This document shows positions 25,392 to 39,533 of a stretch of DNA of 64,000 nucleotides, in pieces. Each line of letters opens with the position of its first letter. The first letter of the stretch is position 1. Under the pieces are notes generated by a model. It searched no databases. It was not told the origin of the DNA and saw only the letters and a list, made by a program, of their open reading frames with translations. The translations under genes and the position numbers were made by a program. This DNA is from Eutypa lata (lineage: Eukaryota > Ascomycota > Sordariomycetes > Xylariales > Diatrypaceae): assembly GCA_022661535.1 (NCBI GenBank), contig JAKULF010000008.1, positions 868,001 to 932,000 on the forward strand, read 5' to 3'.

Positions 25392-27759
25392 TTAATGGGC
25401 CTTCACAACGCCAGAGGCGTCAGCCTGCGCAGCGATGCGCTTCTTGTACTGCTGGACGTCGCCGGGGAACTTCCAGACGGTGCCGTTCTCGCAGACCCAC
25501 AAACTGGTACAGACGGTCTGCAGCATGGTGACGTCGTGGGAAACCATGAGGACGCCGCCCTGGAACTCGTTGAGGGCCCCCGCCAGGGCGTCCATGGCCT
25601 CGATATCGAGGTGGTTGGACGGCTCGTCGAGGACGAGGATGTGGGGCTGGGTGAGGGCGAGGCAGGCGAACGCCACGCGGGACTTCTGACCACCGGACAG
25701 CACGGCCATCTTCTGCAGGCCCGTCGTGCCCGTGATGCCGAAGGCGCCCAGCTGGCGGCGGTACTCCTCGTCGGTGCGGCCCGGGTACATCTTGGCCATG
25801 AAGCTGACGGCGCTCATGGTCAGGTCGAGCGCGTCGACGTGGTGCTGCGCGAAGAACCCGACGCGCAGCCGCGAGTTCTGCGAGATGAGGCCTTTGGTCG
25901 CCGCCAGCTTGCCGATGAGCAGCTTGAGGATCGTCGTCTTACCCGCGCCGTTGGGGCCGACGATGCCGATCCGGGAGTCGAGCTGCACGTCGAGGTCGAT
26001 GTCCCGGAGGAGTATGTTGTCCGGGGTGTACCCGAACGTGACGCCCGACATCTGGATGATGGGCGGCGAGAGCTTCTCCACTTCGGGGAACCGGAACTTC
26101 ACGCTGTATTCGGCCTCGGGGGCCTCCAAGATGGGCATGCGTTCCAGCTTCTTGATACGCGACTGAGCTTCTGCCGCCTTGCCAGCGTTGTAGCGGAACT
26201 TGTCGATGAAGTTTTGCAAGTGCGCCCGCTGTGCCACGTTGTTCTCGTACTCGCGCTTCGCCGTCTTCTTGCGCTCTTCTCTCGTAGCGTAGAAAGACTC
26301 AAAATTCGCTCCCCTATAGTAGTCGAGACGCTCTGAATGCTGGTGTATGATATCCGTGGCTACTTCGTTCAAGAAAGCCCTGTCGTGACTGACTACCAAG
26401 ACGGTGCTTGGGTAAGTGAGTAGGTAGTTGGAAAGGAAGGTAATCGAAGGAACGTCCAACATGTTAGACGGCTCATCGAGTAGTAGCAAATCGGGCTCGC
26501 AGAACAGGGCTCTTGCAAGCGCCAGGCGCATACGCCAACCACCAGAGAATGTCTTGGTTGCAAACTGCTGGCGTTCCGGAGAGAAACCGAGACCAGCCAA
26601 GATACTGGCAGCTCTGGACTCTGCTTTATCCGATTCCATTTCTGCTAATTTGGATTGAATGTCACCAAGCTTCTGATCGAGAGCTTCCCGATCACGGTCC
26701 AGCTTAGCCGCATCAGCAGAGGTATCCGCCAGAGATGCACGTTGAGCCTCAATCTCCGCCAGTCGACCAGTAATTTCCTAGAGACCTTGTTAGCTCACAG
26801 ACTTAGGGGAACACCGCTTTGATTTATGACCTACCAATTGTTCTTTAAGCAACACTTTCCGCCAGACATCTGCATCTAGGACAGCTTGTATGGCAGACGT
26901 ATCGTCACCGGAGATCTAACGTACATTAGTACTGATGTCTTCTCTGACTGGACAAGATCTTACTTACCTCTTGCTCAACGTGAAGAATAGAAATATGCGT
27001 CGGGATTGGCACCTCTCGTCTCGAGAGGGCTCTCAGCAACGTAGATTTACCGACACCGTTGTGACCAACCAAACCATACCGATGGCCATACGCAAGCGTC
27101 AAGTCGGTATCAGTCAATATCCTCTGGCCGCCGATGCTGACATCGATATTCTCGATCTTGATGTCCTTGGACTTGCCGGCGCTGCCCCCACCAAGCTGCA
27201 GCGGGTTGACGGCCATGTAGAACTCCTCGTAGCTCTCGGCGTCCTCGGGCTGGTCGATGAGCTTGGAGGCCTCGTACTCGACCGTCTTGAAATGCTTCTT
27301 GCTCTGCTTGGCGGCGATCTTCCGCTCCGCCTTCTCGAGCTTCTTCCGGTCGACCTTGGACTCCACCTTGCGCGCGTTCGCGGACTCCAGGTCTACGCTA
27401 CCGGTCGCCACGGCGAGGGTGGAAGACATGTTGCGCTGGGCGCCGACCTGGATGGCCTGGTCGAGCCGCTTGACGGCGGATGGACCCCGGCGCTCGCCAT
27501 TTGCGTTGTTGGCCTCCTCGTACTTTTCAACCCACTTGGCGACGAGAGCCTGTATCTTTTCCTGCTGCGGACCGGCTGAGTTGCCGGAGGCGGATAGTAG
27601 CAGCTCCGTGATAGCGGCAGCGGCCTCGGACAGCGGTGACAGGGCGGATGACTCTTCATCGCCGGCCCATACAGTGGAGGCGTGCCGCAGATAACCCACG
27701 GAGTAGTCGGACACAACCGGGTCGATGTCCGGGAGCACGGCTCTGATATCGACGTCCAT
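25392..27759 (-). CDS. gcn20: GCN20-type ABC-F ATPase
   Basis: Soluble ribosome-associated ATPase. In yeast, Gcn20 binds Gcn1 and helps pass uncharged tRNA to the kinase Gcn2, raising translation of GCN4. Exons (minus strand): 27759-26968, 26915-26835, 26777-25392. Introns of 52 and 57 nt have GTAAGT/TTAG and GTAGGT/CTAG ends, with TACTAAT and GCTAAC branch sites. The product is 752 residues, the same as yeast Gcn20 as I recall it. Residues 1-190 form the Gcn1-interacting N-terminal region typical of Gcn20. ABC1 has Walker A GHNGVGKST (232-240), signature FSGGW (368) and Walker B LLLLDEPSNMLD (388). ABC2 has Walker A GPNGAGKTT (565), signature LSGGQ (651) and Walker B LVLDEPSNHLD (672). There are no membrane segments. 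Other ABC-F proteins (Arb1, New1, Elf1) fit less well because of the N-terminal domain and the DEPSNMLD form. It lies 3.5 kb from, and convergent with, the CPC1 gene. Confidence 0.92.
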
Positions 27760-30700
27760 ATTGACGGGGCAACCGGAAATTGCAGGGGACGTGACAAGGA
27801 CAGCTTACTTTCTATTTACGGATGTATACCCGGATGTTTCGAACTCGTATCCTGTATGCTGTATGCTGTATGCAAAGCTAGCTGAGATATCACGAATCAC
27901 AAATTCATAAAACTGACCATAGCCACCGCAGATCAAATTCGAAAAAAGCTCCACTTGGCAAAATGAGACAGTGCCTGGGCAGGATCGTGGCTGGAGTCAA
28001 AAAATGAATCAATCAACCAGGGCCCAAGAAGTTCGGAACAGAAAATCGTGGATTGTCGTTTGAGCAGAGTGGATCGATTACCTAAAGTATAAATGCACTG
28101 TATTGTACTGTATGATGCATAAGCGCTAGTTACTCAGTTTGACTTCCAATATTCACACAGTACGTAATGTATACCTACCTTCATACCGGGTATTTCTCGG
28201 GCTACCTACTAGGTAGTCATATTTAAGAAAGACATAGTACATGTTTGTATGGCATCTTCTCCCTTCCTGTCGTAGAACATTGATATAAACGAGTAAGGGG
28301 CTTCAATATCACACGGCAGCATCAAATAATGCATTTTAATAAGTTGAATATATATGTAGAGTACGGCTTGCTACATATGCTAAACTGAGCGACGTGCATT
28401 TTGCACATTCTAATCTGGAGTTTGCTCAAGCTTATCTTGCTTGCCATACCAAATGCCGACCGACTCTGTGATCTATGGTTGCTTTTCTTATTAATCTCTT
28501 CCCGCTGCTGCATGCGCGGACGTCTTGCCCGAAACTCGCGCCACTCAGCCAGCTCCCTGCCTACGAAAGTCCTACGTAGTAAGGATTACGATATCAGCAT
28601 CTAGATGGGCCCTTTCACGGTATTCATTACGGTTCCACCTCACTAAGTTAGTAAAAACGGAAGAAGGTTATTATTGTGTTTTAAAATGCGTTGGCGTACT
28701 TCGTAGCGCAGAATACGATCACGATAGGTAACTCCAATTGTTCTAGAAAATTGCTTTTTTGGGCCGCCGCGAATGCTAAGGTAACTTGCTACTTGCTTAT
28801 CTTTTTTATTATATCAACCTACAATGTATATAGTTACTGTAGATCTTGTTGGGTGTCATTGACAAATTTGTTGCATTAGCCCTCTCTTACGTGCTTCCTT
28901 ACGTGCTTCCGTAGCGCGTGGTATGACGCGAAGGAATACCAACGTAGAGATGCCATTGGTCAAGATAGACTGTAGATACGTCAATTTATAGATGCGCGTT
29001 CTCCAAACGCGGGTGCTCGGCGCGTCTATTATTCGTCCGTGTTACAATCACTAGCATCCATGGTTGGGCCAATAGCAGATCTTCAAACGGACATTGACGA
29101 TCTTTGAAGTTTGGTATCGAACATCAACACACGTATGTTCAGCGCACTGGCAGCATGGCAGCCTGTATGAGGATACCATCAGCCAGGGCTGTGGCTGACC
29201 CAGCTTTACCATGCAATCCTGCACTGCATGTGCTCATCGGGCAATAAACAATAGGACCTGCGACCGCCGCCTAGGCCGGGTACAACAACACCCCTTATCT
29301 GCATCCTCGCAGTTTGCATATTAGCAGTGGAAGACGGTGTGCTTAAAGTGTCAGATCATGAGCTCGTTACTCCAGATTGATCCGTAGGATCGGCCCTCAG
29401 AGCCGCACGCACCTACGAGGCTTAAATCCAACATGCAGCCAAGGAGCTCAGGGAGCTGTTGTGTCATCAACTCCAAACCCACCATCTTCCCGGATTGTAA
29501 CGTGCTTAGGTAGCTGATACGACATCGTGACGAGAGAGAAACTAAACGATCCGTACCTAGGCCCTGGGGCACCTAGATGGACCTTGATCCTGCTCAGACA
29601 CCGCCTATGCAATGTGATGAGCCTTACTGACGGGACACGCGGTGATCCGTTTGCCTCTTTGTTGGAGGCGGCTCCGTACGCAAATGGCCAATGGGGGACA
29701 GAAGGCGGGAGGAAGTGAGCATGCTATGATATCTTCTGCTCCATAGCCTAAAATCTATAATGATCACCGCAGCACCGGTGTTCATACGTAGGAGTATATG
29801 TGGTTTAATTCAAGACTACCTAGGATATACCATGATGCTAGATAAGGTTTGTGTCTCCGACAGCTTGCCTGGATGTATCAAATATCTTGTAAGCAATATG
29901 ATACCGAGCCGAGGGTAAAGGGATAATAAGCCAAAGGATTCTCCAAAATCGGACCCCAATCACGTAGGCGAGCTGAGTATTCTCATAAGCAAGGACGGCA
30001 ACAGCAATACGACGGCTGCATACTGCATTACGGATCCAACTCGTTTAGTCGAATGGGATCTAGCTGAGTATGTAGATGCAAACCAAAAGGACCAGAAAGC
30101 CACACCAAAAAAACCACCTGTTCCTTTTATCGGCTGATTCGGCTGACGGACGGAAACGATCTTTGTTGTTTTTAGACTGATGCTTGCATCATCAGTCTTC
30201 GCACGGGGTTTTCCCTCCTTTAGCGTTTATTAATCGGAGCCAGCCTACCGGGAAAATCTTGAAGCGGACTTTAGGCCCTTGACATGGCGATAGGATCCCT
30301 CCTAGCACTTTACTTGGCTCGAGACTTATTACGCATGTGAACACGATCACTGTACTAGAGAGACGTATGTACGAATGGGCTGACGGGATAGTCAAGAAAC
30401 CCAGACAAGAATTTGCGCACTACTACATACGTAGTAGCAATTACTCCAGCTTGCCATGAAAAGCCTAATTCTTCTAGATGGCCTCACCCCGCTAGGTACC
30501 ATCCTCCGCCGGCCGATTCCACTAGTGACCCTCACCACCGATGCCGATTGCGCCGTGGCGGCTTTACGAATGATGCTCCACACCTGCTCAAGCTCTGAGG
30601 AAGCAGGGAAGCCTTAATTAGCGGATCCACGAGACAAAACATTGAAGGCCTAGCCAACGGCACTTCTCATGACTAGGTAGTCTAACATGATGGAGGAGCA

Positions 30701-33700
30701 ATTGCGCGTTATGTAACTAGCTAGTAGACAGATATTGAGGCAGTGGGCATCTCCGTGAGGTGGTTTTGCGGCCCACAATGGCATAGCACGTCCGGAAGCT
30801 ATGGCCATTTGTTTCAAAGTTTGCTATCCGGCAGACAATCAGGGACTAACTAACAGGGCTCCTCCAAAAATCCTTCCAGGATCTATTTACCATATATGAA
30901 TCTAGGGGTTGCCATTTGGCATTAAAAGCCTTGCTGAAACAAGAAACCAAGTCTGCGGTTCTGCAGATCAGAGAAGTTGCGAGCGTAGTCATTGTATCGA
31001 AGCCATGTTTGTTTACTAACCTTGAAAACTTACCGAAAAAGAATGAGGGGCATGAGGGGCAACACGAGGTAGGTCTAACCAACATAGCCTTCCACACAAG
31101 CTCTTTTGTGAAGAGGGATCCTGGGCTTCGGAGCTAATGGTCGTCACCGGCCGGATAACAGTGGTTGATGGAAATTCATTGTAGAATATTAATGTGGCTT
31201 CGGGCTGGCAAATATCTATCGACTATGGAAAGGTTGATCTTGGCATAATTAGGTGCGCTATTGCTACCTACAAGGGAACAATTCGTCGGGAACAACTATC
31301 GTAGCCCGGTAAATCTTAAATAAGGAGGTAATATACACCATTCCGTACTCGTTTCTGTATCGGCAAGACGTATTGCCTTTATCTGTGGGAGGGAGAATGT
31401 AACACAAGGGAAGGGAAGGTGGCTAAAAGAAACCCTATACCTACAACCAACCCGTATGCGTATGGTCTGTTTTAGACATTCCTGGGGAGCTATCTGCAGC
31501 CTCATAACGCCTTTCGAAAAACCGGTGACAGTAGAATATGTGGGCTGGAAACATAAGAATCCCAGAGAGCCAACCGGGTGTATAGCAGGTTTTGCAGGAC
31601 AATGCTACCTCGGATGATGATGCAGGAGGGAGATGCGGCGCTTAGTATCACTTACAATTATCAATGCCTCGGCCTCCGGCAGCAAGACGGACAAGGCGGC
31701 CGTAAGCCTTAAGGTGGCCCCCCACGCCATCCCACACAGACAGTAGCAGGCCTTCAAGCCTTTTTATTCGTCAATGGTCTTAAGTAGGCAGATTGGTTCG
31801 TAGAAGAGAAGTAACAGAATGCAAAAAAAGTGAAAAGAAAAGCTCAGAGTGTGCACTGCCAGCGCAGGAACTTGTACTTAGGCGGCTTGCAAGTGCCATT
31901 GCGGGCGGGTGGCAGGTGGGTGCAAACCTGGGTAGCGGCAGCATCATATATGAAAAAAGCAACCTGATAACTATCGGACGTTTGAATATGCTTTGTGTAG
32001 AAGCAGGAATATGGGATCATCGTACAGCTTGCCTGGTCTTCGTTAACTCAGCCTACCTAATTGTTGAGGCAACGTGTGTCGTAACCTCCCAGGAGTGACG
32101 GCTCGCAACACCAGAGCCTAAGGCATTGGCTGATGGATGATGTACTCTCGCAACCCGGGGGCCACGGCAGCACGGGCTTTTGACAGCTGAGCGCAAACAT
32201 CAAGACACAGCATTGACAGCAGCACAGGAGCCATGTGATGTGGCTAGCGGGTACGAAATCTTCGTGCAGCTCGGGCTTATCTACTATGCCCACGATGCCC
32301 ACGATGATGATGACAGCTGCCCTCCTATGTGAAGCTCTCCCCCCTCCCCCCCTACTTGTCTTCGACTCCCCCCCAGCTACCTATGACACAAGAAGCGTGA
32401 TGAGCAGATATGTCTATCCGAGGAGCACCAGATACACGATGGGGATAGGGGCTGGCGGGCGGTTCGTGCCGTGTATTTCAACTCCCGTAGCACGGCAATC
32501 CCGTGCTAGCAAGGTGATATTAGCCGCAAACCGCCGTCTGTCATAATCGCCCGCTTTCTTTGTACGCCCTCTTGACCTCAACCGAATGGATTTCTCCTTG
32601 TTCAGCACCTGGGTAGGCGCGGCAAGGTACATGTTTGTTGCGGCCTGTGCCAGCTACAGCAACCCTGCACACCATCTACATATACGGATATAAATAAGAA
32701 GATGGAGAGACAGTGGGTGTGGTGGATGTTCTGTGTGTGTGTGGGTGTATGGAGGTATGGAGCGCGGCTGAGAACCGACAGGGCGGTAAGCTACCTCTCA
32801 GGTAGCTAGCTGTCTTGAGGGTGTGCGCCTGTTAAGCAAGTTTTTTCCCACTACGTCTTTGTTGCGTGCGATAGGTAGATACATAAGTAGACTATGGTTA
32901 TGATGTAAGCATCGCAAAAGTTGGCGGGCGCATATTCTTGCAGCAGCGCCAACCGAAAGAAACCAATGACCAGGGAGATAGGTATTGTACAAAGGCACAT
33001 TTAATAAGAGCTTCACATTTCCCAGAACGGCGGATGTTCGTGTCGGAAGACAATGGATATTGACGACTCCGGCACTTATTTAACCCCAAAAACTAAGTTG
33101 CAAACCCGTGGGACCGAATCTTGATAGCCCCGATCTGACTGCATCGAACAGAAACATGAATGGTCAATGAAATCAGGGAAGACGCGCAGTAGCGAGCTAA
33201 CTAGTGAGCGACGAGCCATTCAGAAAGGAGAGTTCCAGAGTGCCATCTGTACGACATGTTGCAGTTGGAGCGATGCTGCAACTCGGCTAACTCTTTGATG
33301 ATACGCAGCTGCCTTGCTTTTTTCTTCTTCTTCATATATAGCAATCCCCCTATTGATATCATAAGGTGGTGGTGACCTGGACTTCTTACAACGTTGAGAG
33401 TGGTGATGTAAACATCTTCCTACATATGTATGTCTCTACATAGTTACCTAGGCAAGTAGGTATATTTACATACCTACTTTAACCAGTAAGTAAACAATTC
33501 AGACGCTAAACTTAATAAAATGGCAAAGGCTTGTCATAGCCCAGTAGATGGGCCTCACTCCCACTCTTCTGATTAGTGCGTTTCTACAGCCCGTAGTAGA
33601 TGCTGTAATCCGTAAGGGGCCCAATCCGTAACTAAACATCTTTGGCTGTCGCATGCTGCAGGCTCTGTCCTTGGCCAAGCTGCAAAGCAAATGATAGGTC

Positions 33701-35796
33701 TCACCTTCAAGGCAAATTTAGCGCCAATTCGACTAAAGCAGGAGCGCTCTAGTGAAAGCAGAGCTCGCATATGCTGCATTATGGTACGGGTACATTATGT
33801 AGGACGGAGAGTCCCTGGGACTGTTTTGGCATTGTACATACCACTGTAGGGAGGTACCTGAGTTAATGGAGGTCGGCGAACACCTCGGATTAAAACCTAG
33901 GGACATCTTCCCTGTAATAGGATGGTACTTGTAGACGTTTATATGCATGTACAGTACGATTTTGGAAGGCAGTCAAGGTTGAATCTCACCCCGCAATGAT
34001 GCTCCATTGGTCGGTTTAAAACGTACTTGACAATAACTACCTATGTAGATACTTCCATAAATTGTGTGTGACTTAGACTCATGTATGATGTAAGTTGATT
34101 ATATATCTTCAACTTTATCTAAATAATTGCATAACATACACCGTACCATACAAGACTTACTTAGGTTATTCGGAATTTCCGAACATATAAGATATCTATG
34201 CACTAACATTGACAACCCGGAGCGTATAACTGATGGGTAAGAAACGATCCGAGAAGAAGTAGATCTACTCAAGAATAAAGAGGACGTATTAAGAGCCGGG
34301 TACATACTTAATAATAAAACATACAGCACATAATACAATTTAAAGCATTGAAGATCTGGTCGGAGGAATCTAATGTTGACAACGAGCAGCGGTCCAATGG
34401 CTGTCGTTCTTTTCATCAAGGTAGGCCTGCAAATGCCCACTTTTACAGGGCAAATGCGCAAGATACGCAGAGGAGAACTAACTAACCCAGCTAGACTGAC
34501 TACCTCTAGAGTCCAGCCCAGAGAGTCCAGGACAGAGGTTAAGTTTCATTTCCTTACGGCGCCTAGACTACAGACTACAGTACACATACCTGATGAGGTA
34601 CAATGCAGACTGCATGGCTTCGATGGTTAATCTTAGAAAGTGTCCCACTTCCAATGTACTACCCCCGTGCCGATTGTAGAAACGAAGCTCCGTACAGTGA
34701 CAGTGACAGTGGCAGTGACAGTAAACAAATCCGATCCAAAACCCACCAGGCAATCCAGGTCAGGTCTAACCGCGGCCTCTGGTCTGTTTATTTTACCATT
34801 TTTGCCAGGTATCTTATGGTTCATCGACGGCCTAAAAGCTAGAATTACATGTACATGCTAGAACCCAGCTGAGATAGTTTAGTATGTTGTGTTATGCCTT
34901 TCCGGCTTTTATCTTACTTTAGCACTTAAGTCTTACGTTTCTTGTTTTGTTATGTGTGTTTCTCTAGGTTAGTTTCAGGTCTAAGAATTCTTACGGGTTG
35001 AGACTTCTAAGTAATTATTCGTTGACGTCTCCTTTCTCTTTCCCATCTCTCCCATCCGCTCCGCAGCGCAGCATCAGACGCTCCAGAAAATCTCCAGACC
35101 GTCATAATAACGGAGAAAAAACATGAATTAGCGGCAGCAACCGCCGTTGATATCAACAGTAAGGATAGCAACATCCTTATAATATAATACCTAATATCTA
35201 CTACTTACTACCGGCCTGCATTCCCTCTTCGTTACTTTCTACCACGGCCCGTTGAGATGAAAAGAGAGAAAGAGATATGATATCGACCTGACTAGACGAG
35301 GCAACGCTTTCCCGTGCATTCTATTGGTTATTTTGGAGTTGCATACATACATGACATCTTTGGAAGGAAGAGCAGTATTTCTCTGTATATTTACGTTCTA
35401 CATACACCACCACGTATTTACCCCGGGGTTGTTATTGTCTGGTCGGTTGTCACGCCGGGCCTCTTGATCGACGACCGCGGCCGACCAAATTCGAGAGACC
35501 GGCAGTCAATAGCGCAACTACACACTTTCTGCAGACAAGAATACGATACGTTACGATACGATACCTAGGTTAAATAGGTACAGGGGCAAAGATTTGACGA
35601 CACTCCTCGAACTCCGTCCGACATACGATCTCAGATATCCGTATACTTACTCTCCCACTACCAATTTACAACCGACCACGAATTGATATGTCCTAACGAA
35701 GCAATGAACACGATCATTCTGGATCGATTCGCTTCCTTCTTTCGCCTCTACTTAGAAGGCTTCCCTTTCTCCTAAGAGCCCGTCTTTCAGGACAAT
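27760..35796. other. 8-kb gene-poor intergenic region
   Basis: The first few hundred bases are the GCN20 promoter. Beyond about 28300 no frame exceeds 120 codons and none shows a recognisable motif. Features seen: TACCTAGG-type motifs (for example near 29556, 33445), a (TGACAG)n-like microsatellite at about 34697-34724, and many TACATACATA/TACCTACC runs. ORFs at 30846-31137 overlap on both strands and look only weakly coding. No tRNA, rRNA or transposon was recognised. Confidence 0.5.
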
Positions 35797-38700
35797 ATGC
35801 AGACCGTTCCCAGTGTAAGTTGATCCTCAACAGATCTCCCTGACCATCTCCACCTGCACAATACGAAGACAAATGCGAGTTCGAGCATGCCGCTTTGAAC
35901 CTGATATAGAGGTTTTAAAAAAATAAAAAAAAAATAAAAAACCCCGAGTCAGCTCGGAAGGTCGTTTTAATATCTACCTAGGTCTCTCACTCCTGTGTCT
36001 GAACTAGATAGAACTTCAATATACATACATATATCATGACTATTCCAACGCATCTTGGGCCCATTTCTGTCCGATTAGTCTACTTTAAGAGTCGAATAAT
36101 GGCATACACCTTCCTCAGGTATTCATTTCTAACATAGAAACAGCTCGTTGGGACCGGGTCTGCTGTCGCTGCAGCGACAACGGGTCTCATTTTTGGCCAA
36201 TTGGCTGAGGAACCACAACTTCCGTCGCGCGCAAATTCGAGTCGAAGAAAATCAGCATTTTCGGGGAACTTTTCAAATACCTTTCCTTCCTCGCGCCCGG
36301 GAACTACAAGTTCTGCTATTCCAGTCGCTAATATCATCCCTCCAAATGGCGAATCGTATCCATTTCACAACCAACAGCCAACATATTATCACTCGCCGTT
36401 AGACACGACTCTCGAGACCCCGACCGAACCCGAACCCGAATCCCAGCTACGGCCTCGAATTTCACGACGACCTTCTTCACAGGCCCATGCACATCCCTCC
36501 AGATTATCTACGAGACGGCCTTCAACAAAACAGGGTGATGCATTATCTCCCGAAGACAATCGTGATTCTATATCCTCAAATGGTTCCTGGATTCGGAGGT
36601 TATCCATAAGGCCATTGTCACAACACGAGAGCTTAAGATCAAGTATCGGTCCAGACTCTCCATCCGTATTTTCACATAATTCTGGAGCACCGATTTTAGG
36701 GTTTACGGGGTATACGCAGCCTCAGTTACCACCAAATAAGCTGGTCAAACGTGCCTCTACTCGCAACGGGGGAAACGTGGACTCTTCGTCACCCCGAGGC
36801 TCGAGGTCGCAGATGACTTTGCGGAGACCAGCTACAAGTCACCAGAGATCTGCTACTCTGCAGCAGCAGATAGAAGCGGAATCACTTCCACCATTACCCA
36901 AATTCTCCTCGGAACATCAAAGCCGGCCGCGAGCTCAAACGTTAGCGGCTCCGCGACGTTCCGTTTCTGGGCCAAGTCCGAGCAGTACTACAACTTGGAA
37001 GTCCTTTTGGCATTCTCGCATCGCTCGATTATCTACGAGGAACACACCTTTAAGATTAGGGGACAGCAGTGCGCTGCCAAATGCAAAACGAATTTGTGTC
37101 GAAAACCGCGGCTTCCAAGGGGTCTATCTGATGACACCTAATTCGATTATGCCTGGGTGTGCGCCAGTGGAAGAGGAGTCGAGCCCAGAGAGGCCCTCCA
37201 ACGTTGAAGATAGCCCCCAGTCGAATGGTTCCCCGGACTCCCCGGACTCCCCAGACTCCCCAGAAGCAACCCCATCCAAGCCGCCAAGACGTTCTATTTC
37301 AATGCACTTTAGCTCACCATCAAGTTGGCTATCGAAAGCCGGAAGTATTAAGCGTCGCAAGCGGGGTGGTGGTGAGGCCGCTGGAGAAAATAAACGACAT
37401 GTGTCTGCACCAGTGAGTGCAGATACTACTCCGGAGAAAGCTAGCAACAGACCGGCAACAGCGGTTGCGTTCAATGGGGGCGAGCCTTCCCGAGCCGAAT
37501 CTGACCTTGCAGCCATATTTCGTCCTCCGAATACTACGCGGAGCTCATCGCCTCCGCTTGCATCTCCACTTCCGCCCTTAAACCGCTTGTCGAGTTTTCA
37601 TATTGATCTATCCCAACTAAGGTCTACATCCCCTACTAGCCTAGGTAGACCTGATAACCTAGCGAGCTCAACAGCAACGCGAAGAGTACACTCGGGTGCA
37701 TCGCAGGCACGGACCTTGGATCGGTCTTCTACAGTTGCTAGTTCGGAATACCACCGTGGCTTTACATCTTCTGGTGATGACGACACGGATTTCAAAACGG
37801 ATACGCCGTGGGATTCTCTTCGGACAACAGCATCGGGTAGAAGGAGAACTGTGGACAGCCCGGCAGAATCTATGTTTGATGAATCTCCTCCGAGTACAGC
37901 AGGGAATAATACGAAACGGAAGAGGTTATCCATTCAGGAGATTCTAGGTCCCCTGTATGATGGTGGTAATAAGATTATGGAGGAGGATGAAAATCTCCCA
38001 ACACCTATACGCGGAGCAAATCCAGGTCTAGAGGCAAGATTTCTTGTACCAAAATCTGAACCTGATGATGAGCTCAAGTTCGGCTCTCTCTCCCCCGAGT
38101 TCACACTCAGCAGGGACCCTCGGATCTCTCTCGACGACGACGATGAATTTGACTGGGCTAGAGAAGAAGAGAGCCAAATCTTTCACCATTTATCTCCACC
38201 GAGCTCGATGAATTCACGTCGTGGCAGTCCAAGCCTCCGAATCGCTCTAGCCAATATCAGTGGAAACAGCGCGTTCGATCCGCATCATGACACAGCTAGC
38301 GAACGGCCCCGCAGCACGATTTTCGATTGGACAGAGACTACCCATCATGATAAGCACGATGGCGATGGTTATTCCTTCCGGCCCAAGACCGTCCATGGGA
38401 AGCAGGAGATAGACTTGCGAGGCGGCCGCCCTAATCGTAAGGGTCCCACCCACGTAAGGAGTCAAAGTGTTCCGGCCTTACCAGATCCCGTTGAGAGCTC
38501 CAAGTCAACTCCCAAGTTTGGAACATGGGGCTTAAGTTCGAAGAACGTGAGCGAGGATTGGGACGACGACTTTGAGTTTGAAGAAGAGACGGACTTCGCC
38601 CTAGTAACTGGGAAAAAACATGACAAACGTTTCTCTATGGTGGTTCCTCCATCCATCCAAGCCACCCAACCTACAGTCAAGGCACATTCGGGGCAAATCC

Positions 38701-39533
38701 GAGAATTGTCGCTTCTAGTTAATGACCTCAAGCGACTTTGCCGACTAGGACGGGAAATGGATATGCTTAGAGGATCATCCTCCATACTCTGGCGAGAGGC
38801 TGGGGATATCATTGCCTTGGCTTCGCCTGATGAGGACTCCTCAACGGACGAAACAACTCCCGAGCTAAAATCGTCCGATGACGACCCAGTACTTGTAGAT
38901 CCGCGCTTCTCAGCCCAGGGGTTTGATGGAACTTCGCTTGATGACTTCGAGCATGATAGTCGCGCAAGTCCTAACCATAAGGCTTCCGGGAATCCCGATC
39001 GACGCAGCAGTCGACGTCGCTCTGTATTCTCGCCAGAGGATGACATTTTTGGCACCTGGGATCAAGTCGAAGTAACAGCGGTTCCTGATCGTCCAGTGAC
39101 TCCGGATAAATTGGATATCAATAACAAAATTCGCTCTACTGGTGATGCTAGATCCGTCATGGCAGCTATGCGATCACAGACACCGAAGCCCGCACCAAGC
39201 TTGGGATATGAGCCAAGTAATACGAAACTCAACTTCGACACCAATAGTCTGAAGGAGTTGGTCAAACAGGCAAGTGAGCTACGAGATGCCTTATCTGATC
39301 TTGTCCGTAAGGCAGACTGCATAACACAAAGCCCAGCTCGCACTCCTCGGCGTGATAGGAATGATGGCAGTCCGGCCTTTACCCGAGTTTTCGATGGGCC
39401 TACTCCCAGTCCTTCGCGGCGACTTCCCCAAAGTCATAGCTCCTCTTCGGTCCTCAGCGGTGCCTCTGTCGCTGGTTCCCCTTCCAACGGGAACGGGCTT
39501 AATCAGCGCATGCAGATGATGACTGTCAAGTGA
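35797..39533 (+). CDS. Large Ser/Pro-rich disordered protein, function unknown
   Basis: Modelled as two exons: 35797-35814 (MQTVPS, donor GTAAGT) and 36144-39533, giving 1,135 residues. The large frame is open from 36138 but its first ATG lies far inside, so a small upstream exon is needed. ATG 35797 followed by GTAAGT, and CTAAC then AAACAG at 36129-36143, keep the phase. An acceptor at 36137 would also fit. Most of the protein is low-complexity Ser/Pro/Arg, with a 9-bp tandem repeat coding PDS-PDS-PDS (37232-37263). The C-terminal third looks folded: an acidic WDDDFEFEEETDF motif (from about 38549), a predicted helix IRELSLLVNDLKRLCRLGRE (38698-38757), and a second helix LKELVKQASELRDALSDLVR (39250-39309). 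The WDDDF motif recalls septation-network regulators, but I could not match a family. Start confidence is moderate. Confidence 0.75.
37232..37263 (+). repeat. 9-bp tandem repeat in coding sequence
   Basis: CCGGACTCC-type unit repeated about 3.5 times, coding Pro-Asp-Ser triplets in a disordered segment. In-frame unit gain or loss would be tolerated. Confidence 0.7.

Noticed and set aside
25308..26336. 342-codon ORF opposite the GCN20-type gene
   Set aside because: Antisense shadow of the ABC2 region. The minus strand has all Walker and signature motifs.
36201..36203. Start of the large Ser-rich protein at 36201
   Set aside because: The codon is TTG, and the frame is open further upstream to 36138. 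A small first exon with ATG at 35797 fits better.
35797..39533. Assignment of the large Ser-rich protein as Byr4/Bfa1 or another named septation regulator
   Set aside because: Only the acidic WDDDF motif is suggestive. The C-terminal motifs I would expect from Byr4 are not present.
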